Translations under genes and position numbers: made by a program | Shown: positions 1 through 8,702 of the stretch, in pieces | Position numbering within the stretch: position 1 is the first letter of the stretch | Layout: every line of letters begins with the position of its first letter | DNA from: Streptomyces antarcticus | Lineage (GTDB): Bacteria; Actinomycetota; Actinomycetes; Streptomycetales; Streptomycetaceae | Length of the DNA stretch: 64,000 nucleotides | Assembly (NCBI RefSeq): GCF_026627255.1 | Contig: NZ_JAPNLM010000023.1 | Coordinates: 1 to 64,000, forward strand | Direction: 5' to 3' | The notes under the pieces: model-generated | The model's input: the letters and a program-made list of their open reading frames with translations, nothing else | What the model was told of the DNA's origin: nothing | Database searches by the model: none

Positions 1-195
1 CCCCCTCCCTTCCGACACCCGGCATCAGGTGCGTGAGCCCGTCCGGCTTCGGGCCATCCTGCCCTGTCGACAGCCCGTCCCACATTGCCGATCACCGGCA
101 GTCTTTACGCGACTTTGACACCGCCCGCAGGGTGCGACGACAGGCATTGGGGTCAGCGCCCAACTCCTGCTGGTGACTAACGAAAGGTGACAGTC

Positions 196-730
196 ATGCC
201 GTCGATGCCGGTCGCTGTGATGGGTGCCACCCAACGGGGCTGGCGACGACCTGCGGACCACCTGCCACGGGCTTCCCCGTTCGGGTGCTGGACAAGGCGC
301 CTGGGCCGGCGATGGCGTTTCGCGCGCTCGGCCTGCAGCTTCGTGTCGCGGAGGTGCTCGACCGCCTCAGGGCCCCCGGCAACCGGCCCGAGCGATCAGT
401 GCGGATCGCGCACGTCGGCCCGCACGTCGACGGCAGGCCGTTGCTGCGGCTCCGGGTGGAACAGCCCACGAAGCCGGCGCCCAGGCCCGACCTGCTCGTG
501 CACCAGGGAAGTCGAGACCCGGCTCCGGCACGGCCTGACCAAGCTCGGCGTCGAAGTCAAATGGGGTCGCGCCTTGCTCTACGTGTGTCAGGAGTCGGAC
601 CAGGTCCTTCTCCGCCCGGCGACAGTGAGGAGCAGGCCGACTGGCTCGTGGGGTGCGACGCCGCGCACAGCCGGTACGCAAGTCCGCCGGGATCGGTTTC
701 CCAGGTGTGCCTGTCGTTGAACGCTGCTGA
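196..730 (+). pseudogene. FAD-dependent aromatic monooxygenase remnant (frameshifted, 5' half only)
   Basis: No single frame is open, but joining frames gives a good match to the N-terminal FAD-binding half of PHBH-type flavoprotein monooxygenases. One frame carries VRVLDKAPGPAMAFRALGLQ and a following GRPLLRLR block. A second frame takes over near 505 with EVETRLRHGLTKLGVEV. The first frame resumes near 630 with EEQADWLVGCDAAHSR, which is the family's W-L-V-G-C-D-G-A-x-S-x-V/R motif. A third frame carries SAGIGFPGVPVVERC to a stop at 728-730. At least three frame changes are needed, and the substrate-binding and C-terminal half is missing. The family uses FAD and NAD(P)H to hydroxylate aromatic or polyketide substrates. 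This copy cannot make a working enzyme. It belongs to a decayed stretch left of the conserved core. Confidence 0.7.
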
Positions 731-888
731 CACGTGACCTGCATGCCAAGATCCTCGCCGGCACCATGCGGTGGGATGCACCGCGAGCCGCCCCCCACTG
801 GTCAGCCGGCGAACCATCAACTGACCGGCGCCGCCTGGATGCCTCGCGCCCGTACGACCGGAATGGCCACCACACTCGACGCTCGCTG

Positions 889-1950
889 TCACGCCACCGT
901 ATCCGGCCAGCCCAGTAGGCGAGCGCCGATCACCGCGGTCTGCAAGGTGTAACGGTTGTGGGGATCCGCCGGGTCGGCGGCGGTAAGGGTGTGGATGCGC
1001 TCCAACCGGTATGTGAGCGCGCGCACGCTCAGGGAAAGCCGCCGCGCCGCCTCGGTCGCCACGCAACCGCTATCGAAGTACGCGGTGAGCGTGTCCAAAA
1101 GAGGCTGGGCACCACCGCGAGCTTGCCGCAGCGGGCCTAGGACGCTTTCCACCAGGTCGGCCATGGCCTGCCGGTCCCGGGTCAGGACCGGATAGACCAG
1201 CAGGTCAGCGGAGTGCAGCACGGGCCCTTCCAGACCCATCCGCTCCGCAAGGTCGAGAGCGTTGAGCGCCTCCTCGTACGCGTGCACGACGCCTCCCGCA
1301 CCGGAGTGTGACCGGCTTATCGCGACGCGTCCGCCGTCCGTGGCCGCGTACGCCTGCTTGGCGAAGTAGGCCAGGACGTCCGGCTGGTCGCCGGGAGCCA
1401 CGCAGATCAGCCTGCCGTCCTTCGTGGTCAACAGGATCTGCCGGTTACCGAACCGGGCCAGGACGGTCTCCTCGATACCCCGAGCCACGGGGTACCCATC
1501 GCCGTACGGCTCCGGTCCCTGGGCCACCGCTACCGCGTGGGCCTGCGACAGCCGCAGCCCGAACCGCTCGGCCCGCTCAGCGAGCCTGCCCAGGTCACTG
1601 CGCCCGTACAGCAGGTCGTCGACGAACTCCCGGCGCGCGGCCTCCTCCTGCCGCACCGCCTGATGCTGCGCCCGCTCGTATCCTTCGGCGAAAGCGTCCA
1701 CCGCCTGTTCGACGGCGGCCAGCAGCGGCCCCATGGACCCGGACGGCAACCGCGGATGCACCTCCCGCGCCGCCGCCAGATGGTCCCGGATGAGGCCGCG
1801 CAGCGCCAGCCCCGCCTCCGCTGCCCGCGCGCCCTGAGCCCTCCGGGACTCCAACTCGTCGCGGGTGAGCCGACGCCCCGTGGCGCAGGCGTCGAGCAGA
1901 ATCTCAGCACACCCCGCCACATGCCCTGTTGGCGCTGCCGCCTCGACCAC
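889..1950 (-). CDS. PucR/CdaR-type transcriptional regulator
   Basis: 353 aa from a GTG at 1950. The last about 65 residues form the PucR-type helix-turn-helix: a LLDTLTAYFDSGCVATEAAR segment followed by LSLSVRALTYRLERI and the closing YTLQTAVIGARLL helix. The preceding about 270 residues resemble the GAF/GGDEF-like sensory region of this family, with a conserved alternating pattern and no transmembrane segment. Members usually activate or repress adjacent catabolic or transport genes in response to a small metabolite. Here the neighbours are gene remnants, so the target cannot be read from context. It is intact between two pseudogenes, so it may be the last survivor of a catabolic cluster. 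The family call is secure; the ligand is unknown. Confidence 0.8.
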   Translation of the reverse strand: MVEAAAPTGHVAGCAEILLDACATGRRLTRDELESRRAQGARAAEAGLALRGLIRDHLAAAREVHPRLPSGSMGPLLAAVEQAVDAFAEGYERAQHQAVRQEEAARREFVDDLLYGRSDLGRLAERAERFGLRLSQAHAVAVAQGPEPYGDGYPVARGIEETVLARFGNRQILLTTKDGRLICVAPGDQPDVLAYFAKQAYAATDGGRVAISRSHSGAGGVVHAYEEALNALDLAERMGLEGPVLHSADLLVYPVLTRDRQAMADLVESVLGPLRQARGGAQPLLDTLTAYFDSGCVATEAARRLSLSVRALTYRLERIHTLTAADPADPHNRYTLQTAVIGARLLGWPDTVA

Positions 1951-1965
1951 GCCGCTCCCCCGATC

Positions 1966-2172
1966 TCACGCCTGCTGACGCGCCCTTGACCCGGGAACCA
2001 GGGTGACACGTTCTGAGCGGGACCCCGTCATCGGCATCAAGACGACGTAGAAACGGCCGCGGGCCGGGTCGGACTCGACGCACACCAACGGGATCTCCAT
2101 CTCCCGCAGTCGGGCCAGGACACGCGTACCGATCTTGCCCAGCCCGAGCAGCACCACGTGCCCCGACAGACG
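1966..2172 (-). pseudogene. TrkA-N (RCK) potassium-transport protein remnant
   Basis: A short minus-strand block reads SGHVVLLGLGKIGTRVLARL followed by a VCVESDPARG segment. This is the start of an NAD-binding RCK/TrkA-N domain (GxGxxG, then an acidic residue at the end of strand 2). After about 40 residues the similarity ends abruptly and an unrelated tail follows to a stop. No membrane domain precedes it in frame, although a neighbouring frame opens with a hydrophobic MGRPLGLLLLPVL stretch that could be the decayed membrane part. I read it as the remains of a two-domain voltage-gated-like K+ channel protein. It differs clearly from the intact RCK genes 6 kb to the right. Confidence 0.5.
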
Positions 2173-2556
2173 CCGGGGTGGGCGTCTCAGAGCCGTCGGG
2201 GTCCGGAACGCCCAGCGCGGCCGCGACCAGGACGGGTAGCAGGAGCAGGCCTAACGGCCTTCCCATGCCCTAGACACAGGGTCACCTCCGCACGGATGCC
2301 CAGGCTTGTACGGATAGTCGTTCGCCTGGCAGAAACCTCCTCGATTGATCACCAAACAGCCACTCCCCGCCGCACACCGACCGGCAAGCATCCACAAGCA
2401 CCACCAATGAACGCCTGCGAGCGTAGCCACCACGAGCAGCCTGCCTACGTCCGTCCGAATCGCCGCCTGCCAACCCGTTGAAATCCCTTCAGCCCCGCAC
2501 AGCGAGGGCACGACTGAGAGCATGCCGGTCGGGCCTTCGCACGGTAGGGAGTTCAG

Positions 2557-4002
2557 GTGCCGCAACCGCTAAACGATCGACAACAACAGGTGCTGCAATG
2601 GGTTGGCCGAGGATGCCCTGACGGTGTCTGGGAAGGAACCGGGCACAAGCTCAGCTGCCGAGCCCTGCAAAGCCGGGGACTGGTCAAAGTCTCCAAGCGG
2701 CAGGGGCAGTGGTCCGCCGTTCTCACTAACGCCGGCCAGCGCTACCTAGACCACGGCGCCCACCCACCCGATCAGCCTCACAGCAGAAACACCTCCCCCT
2801 TGCAAAGGGCTGGAGCCCAGTCACCCTCCGCGCCCAGCGGCCAGCAGTCCAGCGCAGAGGTAGCCACGTCCGTACCGGCCCAGCGAACCAGCTCCCCTCC
2901 GCGGAAGAGAGCCAAGACCGTCACGGAACAGCTCCTGGAAGAGCTCGCCGAAGCCGGCGGCCGAATCGTCAAACGTGAAGCCAGTGGCCGAGAGACCGAG
3001 AAATGGCCGATCCGTGTCGCCGCAGCACGCCGGTCAGGAAAGATCCCTGAGACCAAGGAGCTGCACGCAGGCTGGTGCAACGACGGATACGAAATCCGGC
3101 TGGTCGACACCCCCGCCTGGCGCTTGGCCGTGCTGTCACCCGTTCCCGTACCGGCACGGCTCACCACTCCACACTCAGTGGTCAAATCACTGCAGTCGCA
3201 CCCCCAGCCCATGGCGCTGACCAAATCTGTGCAGGGTAGAGCCTTTCGTCTCATCCACGCGGTGCTCACCACAACCCAGAAGCTGGGGTACGCCAGCGCG
3301 TTCGGCACGGCCGAGAGTGCAACGGCACCACATCGCCGGCGAAACGGCCCTCCCCACTTCACCATCACAGCCCAGGGCCAGAGATGCGATTTCCTCATCC
3401 TGCAGGAACAGGACCGGGCCGACCACATCCCCACGAAGAAGGAACTCGCGGACGCAGAGAAGCACTCGTGGGTCAGGATTCCCCGGTACGACCACTCCCC
3501 CAGCGAACGTCTGCGAATCTGCGTCAGCGGCGGGTTGCGACACAGGGCTGGCGAGTGGGCCGACACGGCCGCACGCCCCCTTGAGGACCAGCTCGCCGAA
3601 ATCGTGCAGGAAGTGGGACTTCGCGGTGAAGCCGCCGAACGCAAACGACTGGCCGACCTGGAGGCAGCACGGGAGAAGCGGTACCGGTGGGAAGCTGCGA
3701 TGCAACGGGCAAAGATCGACTACGCCGAGGCAGCCCGCGTCCAGCGACTCGAATCGCAGGAAGAAGCATGGCGGCGCGCCGCGGGTCTGTCCGAGTACAT
3801 CGCCGCCCTCCGCCTCCACGCACAGACCCTGCCGCATGGACCGGATAGAGACGGTGCCGAGGCATGGATCGCTTGGGCTGACAGCCACGTACAGCGCCTG
3901 AACCCACTCAACGGGACACTCCGCCTGCCGGACATCCCCGAACCTCGCGCCGCCGACCTGCAACCGTTCCTGCGCGGCTGGAGCGTGTACGGCCCCGGCT
4001 AG
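2557..4002 (+). CDS. Hypothetical protein with N-terminal winged-helix-like segment and C-terminal coiled coil
   Basis: 481 aa from a GTG at 2557, preceded by GGTAGGGA. I do not recognise a named family. Residues 1-65 (NDRQQQVLQW ... CRALQSRGLVKVS ... VLTNAGQRYLD) look like a winged-helix domain in which 'ALQSRGLV' ends the recognition helix and 'LTxAG' begins the wing. Residues 70-120 are Pro/Ser-rich linker. The middle (120-330) contains a lysine/arginine-rich region. Residues about 350-430 are a long charged helix (LEDQLAEIVQEVGL onwards), probably coiled coil. The GC content is visibly lower and the codon use more relaxed than in the core genes, as expected of horizontally acquired DNA. 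A strong hairpin follows at 4094-4138. It could be a DNA-binding protein from an integrated element; that is inference. Confidence 0.6.
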   Translation: MPQPLNDRQQQVLQWVGRGCPDGVWEGTGHKLSCRALQSRGLVKVSKRQGQWSAVLTNAGQRYLDHGAHPPDQPHSRNTSPLQRAGAQSPSAPSGQQSSAEVATSVPAQRTSSPPRKRAKTVTEQLLEELAEAGGRIVKREASGRETEKWPIRVAAARRSGKIPETKELHAGWCNDGYEIRLVDTPAWRLAVLSPVPVPARLTTPHSVVKSLQSHPQPMALTKSVQGRAFRLIHAVLTTTQKLGYASAFGTAESATAPHRRRNGPPHFTITAQGQRCDFLILQEQDRADHIPTKKELADAEKHSWVRIPRYDHSPSERLRICVSGGLRHRAGEWADTAARPLEDQLAEIVQEVGLRGEAAERKRLADLEAAREKRYRWEAAMQRAKIDYAEAARVQRLESQEEAWRRAAGLSEYIAALRLHAQTLPHGPDRDGAEAWIAWADSHVQRLNPLNGTLRLPDIPEPRAADLQPFLRGWSVYGPG

Positions 4003-4093
4003 GCGAGCCCCCTCTTGTCACAGAGAGTATTCGGAGAGGCAAGACCAGAGCGCGGGTCACACACGGGCCAGCTTGGTCGCCCAAAACGAAAAT

Positions 4094-4138
4094 GGGTGCC
4101 TCCCGCAGCAGGGTCATAACCTGATGCGGGAGGCACCC
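4094..4138. terminator. Strong 14-bp hairpin, intrinsic terminator
   Basis: A perfect inverted repeat, GGGTGCCTCCCGCA (4094-4107) against TGCGGGAGGCACCC (4125-4138), with a 17-nt loop. It ends in CTTCC rather than a long U tract, as is common in Streptomyces. It closes the plus-strand hypothetical gene and separates it from the minus-strand methyltransferase. Confidence 0.75.
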
Positions 4139-4177
4139 TTCCTCGACTGACGGCTCGTCAGGCATCGCCGTCGGCGT

Positions 4178-4214
4178 GCGTCAAACGTGCGTCACGAGCG
4201 TCAAATCAGCGTCA
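4178..4214. repeat. Four direct GCGTCA repeats
   Basis: The hexamer GCGTCA begins at 4178, 4189, 4198 and 4209, three times followed by A-A, with spacings of 11, 9 and 11 bp (about one helical turn). It sits between the hairpin at 4094-4138 and the 3' end of the methyltransferase gene, exactly where the decayed accessory stretch meets the conserved core. It could be a binding array for a recombinase, replication initiator or regulator, or the scar of an element boundary. Confidence 0.4.
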
Positions 4215-4270
4215 AGATATCGCCCTTAACGCACACAGCGCACATAATGCACACTGCCCTAACCCGCAGG

Positions 4271-5602
4271 TCAGAGGCCCTTTGCGGCCGGTTCAAGGAT
4301 CGCGACGCACTCGACATGATGGGTCATCGGGAACAGGTCGAAGACCCGCAGCGTGCGCAGGCGGTAGCCGTTCTCCTTGAAGTAGCCCAAGTCGCGTGCC
4401 AGGGCCGCCGGGTCGCAGGCGACGTAGGCGATGCGGCGCGGGGTGAGGCCGGCCACCTGGCGGACCGTCTGCTTGCCGGCGCCCGCGCGGGGCGGATCGA
4501 GCACGACCAGGTCGCACTCCGTGATCCCGGTCTTCGGGAGGATCTGCTCGACCTTGCCCTGCTCGATGCGGACCCGGGGGAAGTCCTCCAGGTTGTGCCG
4601 GGCGTCCTCGACCGCGCGCTTCGTCGACTCGATGCCGAGCACGGCGCCCGTCTCGCCGAGGCGCTCCGCCAGGGCCCCCGCGAAGATGCCGACGCCGCAG
4701 TACAGGTCGAGGGCCATCTCGCCCTTGCGCGGCATCAGGCCCTGCATGACGGCCTTGATCAGCGTGTCGGCGGCCTGCGGGTGGACCTGCCAGAAGCCGC
4801 CCATGCCCACACGGTACGTACGGCCGTCCGCGCGCTCGCGCACGAAGGGGCGGCCGTGGACCCGGTGGACCCCGCCGTCCTTCTCCTCGACGCGCAGCAC
4901 CGAGACGGGCTTGTCCAACTCGACCAGGGGCAGGCGGCCGCCGGGGCGGGGGGTGAGGACGACCTGGCGGTCGCTGGAGCCGGAGGCGGCGATGGCCTCC
5001 ACTGTGGCCATCTGCGGCCAGTCCTGCTTCTCGACGCCCAGCTCGCTGACGCCGGGAGCGGCGATCATGCAGTGGTCGATGAGCTCGATGTCGTGCGAGC
5101 GGTGCTTGCGCAGGCCCGCGTTGCCGTCCTCGTCGATCGCGAACTGCACCCGGGTGCGCCACTGCGGGACCTCGCCCGCCGGCAGCTTGTCGCCCTCGGC
5201 CGGCATGACCGTGCCGTCCCAGCCGGCCTGCTCCGGGGTGAGCCCGGCGAGGCGCAGCAGCTGCTCGGCGACGACCTCGCCCTTGAGCCGGCGCTGCGCT
5301 CCGGGCTTGGCGTGCTGCCAGTCGCAGCCGCCGCACTTGCCGGGGCCGGCGTACGGGCAGGGGGCCGGGGTGCGGTCCTTGGAGGGCTCCAGGACGGTGA
5401 TCGCGTCGGCGCGCAGGAAGCGCGAGTCGGCGTCGCCCTCGGTGACCTTGGCGACGACCTTCTCGCCGGGCAGGGTGTGGCGGACGAACAGGACCCGGCC
5501 CTCGGCGGTCCGGGCGATGCAGTGGCCGCCGTGCGCGACGGGACCGACCTCGACCTCGTACTCCTCCCCGACCAGTGACTGCTTCTCGTTCTGCTCGGTC
5601 AT
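4271..5602 (-). CDS. TrmA/RumA-family class I SAM-dependent RNA (uracil-5) methyltransferase
   Basis: 443 aa from the ATG at 5602; the longer reading frame upstream is low-complexity Arg/Gly and is rejected. Residues 5-75 form a TRAM RNA-binding domain. C82, C90 and C93 (CPYAGPGKCGGC) match the iron-sulfur cysteines of RlmD/RumA. The SAM pocket is LDLYCGVGIFAGAL, and the catalytic nucleophile lies in the ACDPAALARD motif near the C terminus, preceded by VVLDPPRAG. The family forms 5-methyluridine in tRNA or 23S rRNA using SAM; the exact target cannot be told from sequence. The gene follows the APC permease gene in the same direction with about 140 bp between them, an order also remembered from mycobacteria (Rv2689c-Rv2690c). 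Confidence 0.9.
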   Translation of the reverse strand: MTEQNEKQSLVGEEYEVEVGPVAHGGHCIARTAEGRVLFVRHTLPGEKVVAKVTEGDADSRFLRADAITVLEPSKDRTPAPCPYAGPGKCGGCDWQHAKPGAQRRLKGEVVAEQLLRLAGLTPEQAGWDGTVMPAEGDKLPAGEVPQWRTRVQFAIDEDGNAGLRKHRSHDIELIDHCMIAAPGVSELGVEKQDWPQMATVEAIAASGSSDRQVVLTPRPGGRLPLVELDKPVSVLRVEEKDGGVHRVHGRPFVRERADGRTYRVGMGGFWQVHPQAADTLIKAVMQGLMPRKGEMALDLYCGVGIFAGALAERLGETGAVLGIESTKRAVEDARHNLEDFPRVRIEQGKVEQILPKTGITECDLVVLDPPRAGAGKQTVRQVAGLTPRRIAYVACDPAALARDLGYFKENGYRLRTLRVFDLFPMTHHVECVAILEPAAKGL

Positions 5603-5744
5603 GGTGGGGAGACTCCAAAAATAAAGGGAACGGCCGGACGACCGACCCACCAGTTTACGTGGATCTCGTCCGGCCGTTCGCCAACCGTCCCGCCCGGGCC
5701 CGCCCGAGCCGCCCAAGCCGCCGGGCCCGCCCCGCCCAGGCCCG

Positions 5745-7814
5745 CTACTTCGCCGAAGGGTTCTTCGGAGGCGTCTTCGCCTTCGGCGGGCGCGGGGTGT
5801 CGACCGGGCCGCGCCGCACGGCGCCCGGGGCATTCCAGTCCTGGCGCTTCCTGGCCCGCCGCTTGGCCAGTTCGGAGGACTCCAGCTGGTAGGGCACCGA
5901 GGTGACCATCACGCCGGGCGTGAAGAGCAGCCGGCCCTTCAGCCGCAGCGCGCTCTGGTTGTGCAGCAGGTGCTCGTACCAGCGGCCGACGACGTACTCG
6001 GGGATGTAGACGCTGACGGCGTCGCGCGGGTTCTCGCTGCGCAGGCCCTTCACGTACTCGACGACCGGCCGGGTGATCTCCCGGTACGGGGAGTCGAGGA
6101 TCTTGAGCGGGACGTTGATGCCGCGCCGGTCCCACTCGGTGCGCAGCGCCTTGGTCTCGACCGGGTCGACGCTGATGCTGAGCGCCTCCAGGGTGTCCGA
6201 GCGGGTCAGCTTGGCGAAGGCCAGGGCCCGCAGCGTGGGCTTGTGGACCTTGGAGACCAGGACGATGGAGTGGACGCGGGAGGGCCGCACGCTGTCGTCG
6301 CTCGGCCCATCGACGGCGGCGATCTCGGCGGAGACCCGGTCGTAGTGCTTACGGATCGCGCTCATGGTGCCGTAGAAGATGACCATGCCGAGCAGGGCGA
6401 CCCAGGCGCCGTGGGTGAACTTCGTCGCGAGGACGACGACCAGCACCATGCCGGTGAAGAAGGCACCGAAGGTGTTGATGGCCCGCGAGCGGTGCATCCG
6501 GCGCCGGGCGGCCGGGTCGCGCTCGGACTTCAGGTGGCGGTTCCAGTGCCGGACCATGCCGATCTGGCTCAGCGTGAAGGAGACGAAGACGCCGACGATG
6601 TAGAGCTGGATCAGCTTGGTCGAGTCCGCGTCGTAGACCCACACGAGCAGCATGGCGGCGCCGGAGAGGAGCACGATGCCGTTGGAGAAGGCCAGCCGGT
6701 CGCCGCGGGTGTGCAGCTGGCGCGGCAGGTAGCGGTCCTGGGCGAGGATCGAGCCGAGCAGCGGGAACCCGTTGTACGCGGTGTTGGCGGCCAGGAAGAG
6801 GACCAGCGCGGTGGCGGCGGCGAGCACGAGGAAGAGGAAGCTGCCGTCGCCGAAGACGGCCTCGGCCACCTGGGAGATCACCGGGTGCTGGACGTAGTCG
6901 GCGCCGACCGCGACGCCGTTCTCGAGCAGGTCGGTGGCCGGGTTCTCCGCCATCTTCACGTCGGTGGCCATCGCCAGGCCGATGATGCCGCAGAACATGG
7001 TGACGGCCAGGCCGCCCATGAGGGCGAGGGTGGTGGCCGCGTTCTTGCTCTTGGGCTTGCGGAAGGCCGGGACGCCGTTGCTGATGGCCTCGACGCCGGT
7101 CAGGGCCGCGCAGCCGGAGGAGAAGGCTCGCAGCAGCAGGAAGAGCAGCGCGAAGCCGGCCAGCCCCTCGTGTTCGGGTTTGATCTCCAGATCCGCGGTG
7201 GGGGCCTTCATGGTCTCGTCGAGGACGATGCCCTGGTAGGCGCCCCAGGCGATCATGATGTAAACGGCGCCGACGAAGACGTACGTCGGGATGGCGAAGA
7301 GATTCCCGGACTCCTTCACCCCGCGCAGATTCATCAGCGTGAGAAGCACAATCATGATCATCGCCGAGAGCACCTTGTGCTCGATGACGAAATCGACCGC
7401 CGAGCCGAGGTTCTCGACGCCGGAGGAGATCGAGACCGCGACCGTCAGGACGTAGTCCACGAGCAGGGCGCTCGCCACGGTGAGGCCGGCCTTGGGCCCG
7501 AGGTTGGTGTTCGCGACCTCGTAGTCGCCGCCGCCGCTCGGATAGGCGTGGACGTTCTGCCGGTAGGAGGCCACCACGGTGAACATCAGGACGACTACCG
7601 CGAGGGCGATCCAGGGGCTGAACTGGTACGCCGACACGCCCGCGATCGACAGGACCAGCAGCACCTCGCCCGGGGCGTAGGCCACGGAGGAGAGCGGGTC
7701 GGAGGCGAAGACGGGAAGGGCGATCCGCTTGGGCAGGAGGGTTTCTCCGAGGCGGTCGCTGCGGAGCGCCCGGCCGATCAGGATCCGTTTGGGCACGTCG
7801 GTCAGTTTGGACAC
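5745..7814 (-). CDS. APC-superfamily permease, KimA-like (probable K+ importer)
   Basis: 689 aa from a GTG at 7814 (VSKLTDVPKRILIGRAL). Residues about 30-475 contain around 12 hydrophobic segments, starting with the DPLSSVAYAPGEVLL helix typical of APC transporters. The last about 190 residues are soluble: a universal-stress-like domain (HSIVLVSKVHKPTLRALAFA ... ISVDPVETKALRTEW) and a basic proline-rich tail. This architecture matches Bacillus KimA/YdaO, an H+/K+ symporter gated by c-di-AMP, rather than a plain amino-acid permease. The divergent neighbours are two RCK/TrkA regulatory proteins, which supports a potassium role. No ydaO riboswitch is visible in the 219-bp shared intergenic region. 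Many annotations simply say amino-acid permease; the K+ assignment is inference from architecture and context. Confidence 0.75.
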   Translation of the reverse strand: MSKLTDVPKRILIGRALRSDRLGETLLPKRIALPVFASDPLSSVAYAPGEVLLVLSIAGVSAYQFSPWIALAVVVLMFTVVASYRQNVHAYPSGGGDYEVANTNLGPKAGLTVASALLVDYVLTVAVSISSGVENLGSAVDFVIEHKVLSAMIMIVLLTLMNLRGVKESGNLFAIPTYVFVGAVYIMIAWGAYQGIVLDETMKAPTADLEIKPEHEGLAGFALLFLLLRAFSSGCAALTGVEAISNGVPAFRKPKSKNAATTLALMGGLAVTMFCGIIGLAMATDVKMAENPATDLLENGVAVGADYVQHPVISQVAEAVFGDGSFLFLVLAAATALVLFLAANTAYNGFPLLGSILAQDRYLPRQLHTRGDRLAFSNGIVLLSGAAMLLVWVYDADSTKLIQLYIVGVFVSFTLSQIGMVRHWNRHLKSERDPAARRRMHRSRAINTFGAFFTGMVLVVVLATKFTHGAWVALLGMVIFYGTMSAIRKHYDRVSAEIAAVDGPSDDSVRPSRVHSIVLVSKVHKPTLRALAFAKLTRSDTLEALSISVDPVETKALRTEWDRRGINVPLKILDSPYREITRPVVEYVKGLRSENPRDAVSVYIPEYVVGRWYEHLLHNQSALRLKGRLLFTPGVMVTSVPYQLESSELAKRRARKRQDWNAPGAVRRGPVDTPRPPKAKTPPKNPSAK

Positions 7815-8033
7815 GGAGAGGATCGTAAGCGTTCGAAATCGGGCTGGCGAACCCCCCACCCCCCACATCGCGATCTCATCGCAATTCCTCCCCGACCTCA
7901 CCGCGGGAGATCCGCCAAGAAGCCACGCTCGTGACCACCCGTGTGTAGCTTGGGCCATGGTCTGAGACCCTGTTATGCCAGAGCATGCAATGAGGCTGGA
8001 AACCAGCGAGCGCTGACAGCCGGAAGGACGGCC

Positions 8034-8702
8034 GTGCACATCGTCATCATGGGCTGCGGAAGAGTGGGCTCCGCCCTCGCGCAGACCCTGGAACAGCAGG
8101 GGCATACGGTCGCTGTCGTCGACCAGGACCCCACCGCATTCCGCCGGCTGGGAGCCGGATTCGGCGGCCGCCGCGTCACCGGTGTCGGCTTCGACCAGGA
8201 CACCCTGAGGGAGGCCGGGATCGAGGACGCGGGCGCTTTCGCGGCCGTCTCCAGCGGTGACAATTCCAACATCATCGCGGCCCGCGTGGCCCGGGAGATG
8301 TTCGGCGTCGAGAACGTCGCCGCCCGCATCTACGACCCCAAGCGCGCCGAGGTCTACCAGCGTCTCGGCATCCCCACCGTCGCGACCGTGCGGTGGACCG
8401 CCGACCAGATGCTCCGCCGGCTGCTGCCGTCGGGCGCCGAACCGCTGTGGCGCGACCCGAGCGGCGGCGTACAGCTCGCGGAGGTGCACACCTCCACGGC
8501 CTGGATCGGTCACAAGGTGAGCAAGCTGCAGGAGGAGACCGGCGTGCGCGTCGCGTTCCTCACCCGCCTGGGCGAGGCCGTGCTGCCGACGTCCGCGACG
8601 GTGCTCCAGGAAGGCGACCTCGTCCACGTGATGATGCGCACGGACGAGATCGACAAGGTCGAGGCGGCCTTCGCCGAGGGGCCTGAGGAGGCACACGCAT
8701 GA
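8034..8702 (+). CDS. trkA: TrkA-type potassium uptake regulatory protein (first of pair, CeoB-like)
   Basis: 222 aa from the GTG at 8034 (VHIVIMGCGRVGSALAQ), preceded by GGAAGGA. Residues 1-120 form an NAD(H)-binding RCK_N domain with GCGRVGS and an acidic strand-2 end (VVDQD). Residues about 140-220 form an RCK_C domain (EGDLVHVMM). It is a cytoplasmic, nucleotide-gated regulator of K+ transport. The stop overlaps the start of the next RCK gene (ATGA), so the two are translationally coupled and probably act together as mycobacterial CeoB/CeoC do. No TrkH/TrkG channel gene is present in the window. The divergent KimA-like permease is the only membrane partner nearby. Confidence 0.9.
   Translation: MHIVIMGCGRVGSALAQTLEQQGHTVAVVDQDPTAFRRLGAGFGGRRVTGVGFDQDTLREAGIEDAGAFAAVSSGDNSNIIAARVAREMFGVENVAARIYDPKRAEVYQRLGIPTVATVRWTADQMLRRLLPSGAEPLWRDPSGGVQLAEVHTSTAWIGHKVSKLQEETGVRVAFLTRLGEAVLPTSATVLQEGDLVHVMMRTDEIDKVEAAFAEGPEEAHA

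Noticed and set aside
3908..4165. Minus-strand ORF with LLREAPIFVLGDQAGP
   Set aside because: It is the antisense reading of the terminator hairpin and the 3' end of the plus-strand gene; no protein family fits.
4431..5624. Long plus-strand ORFs over the methyltransferase, permease, kdpD, Rhs and acetyltransferase genes
   Set aside because: In high-GC DNA the complementary strand of a real gene is often open. These translations are Arg/Pro/Ser or Val/Asp/Gly/His-rich without motifs.
7815..8033. c-di-AMP riboswitch upstream of the KimA-like permease
   Set aside because: None of the conserved ydaO blocks, such as GGGGTGAATC or CCCGTCAGCTAACC, occurs in the 219-bp intergenic region.
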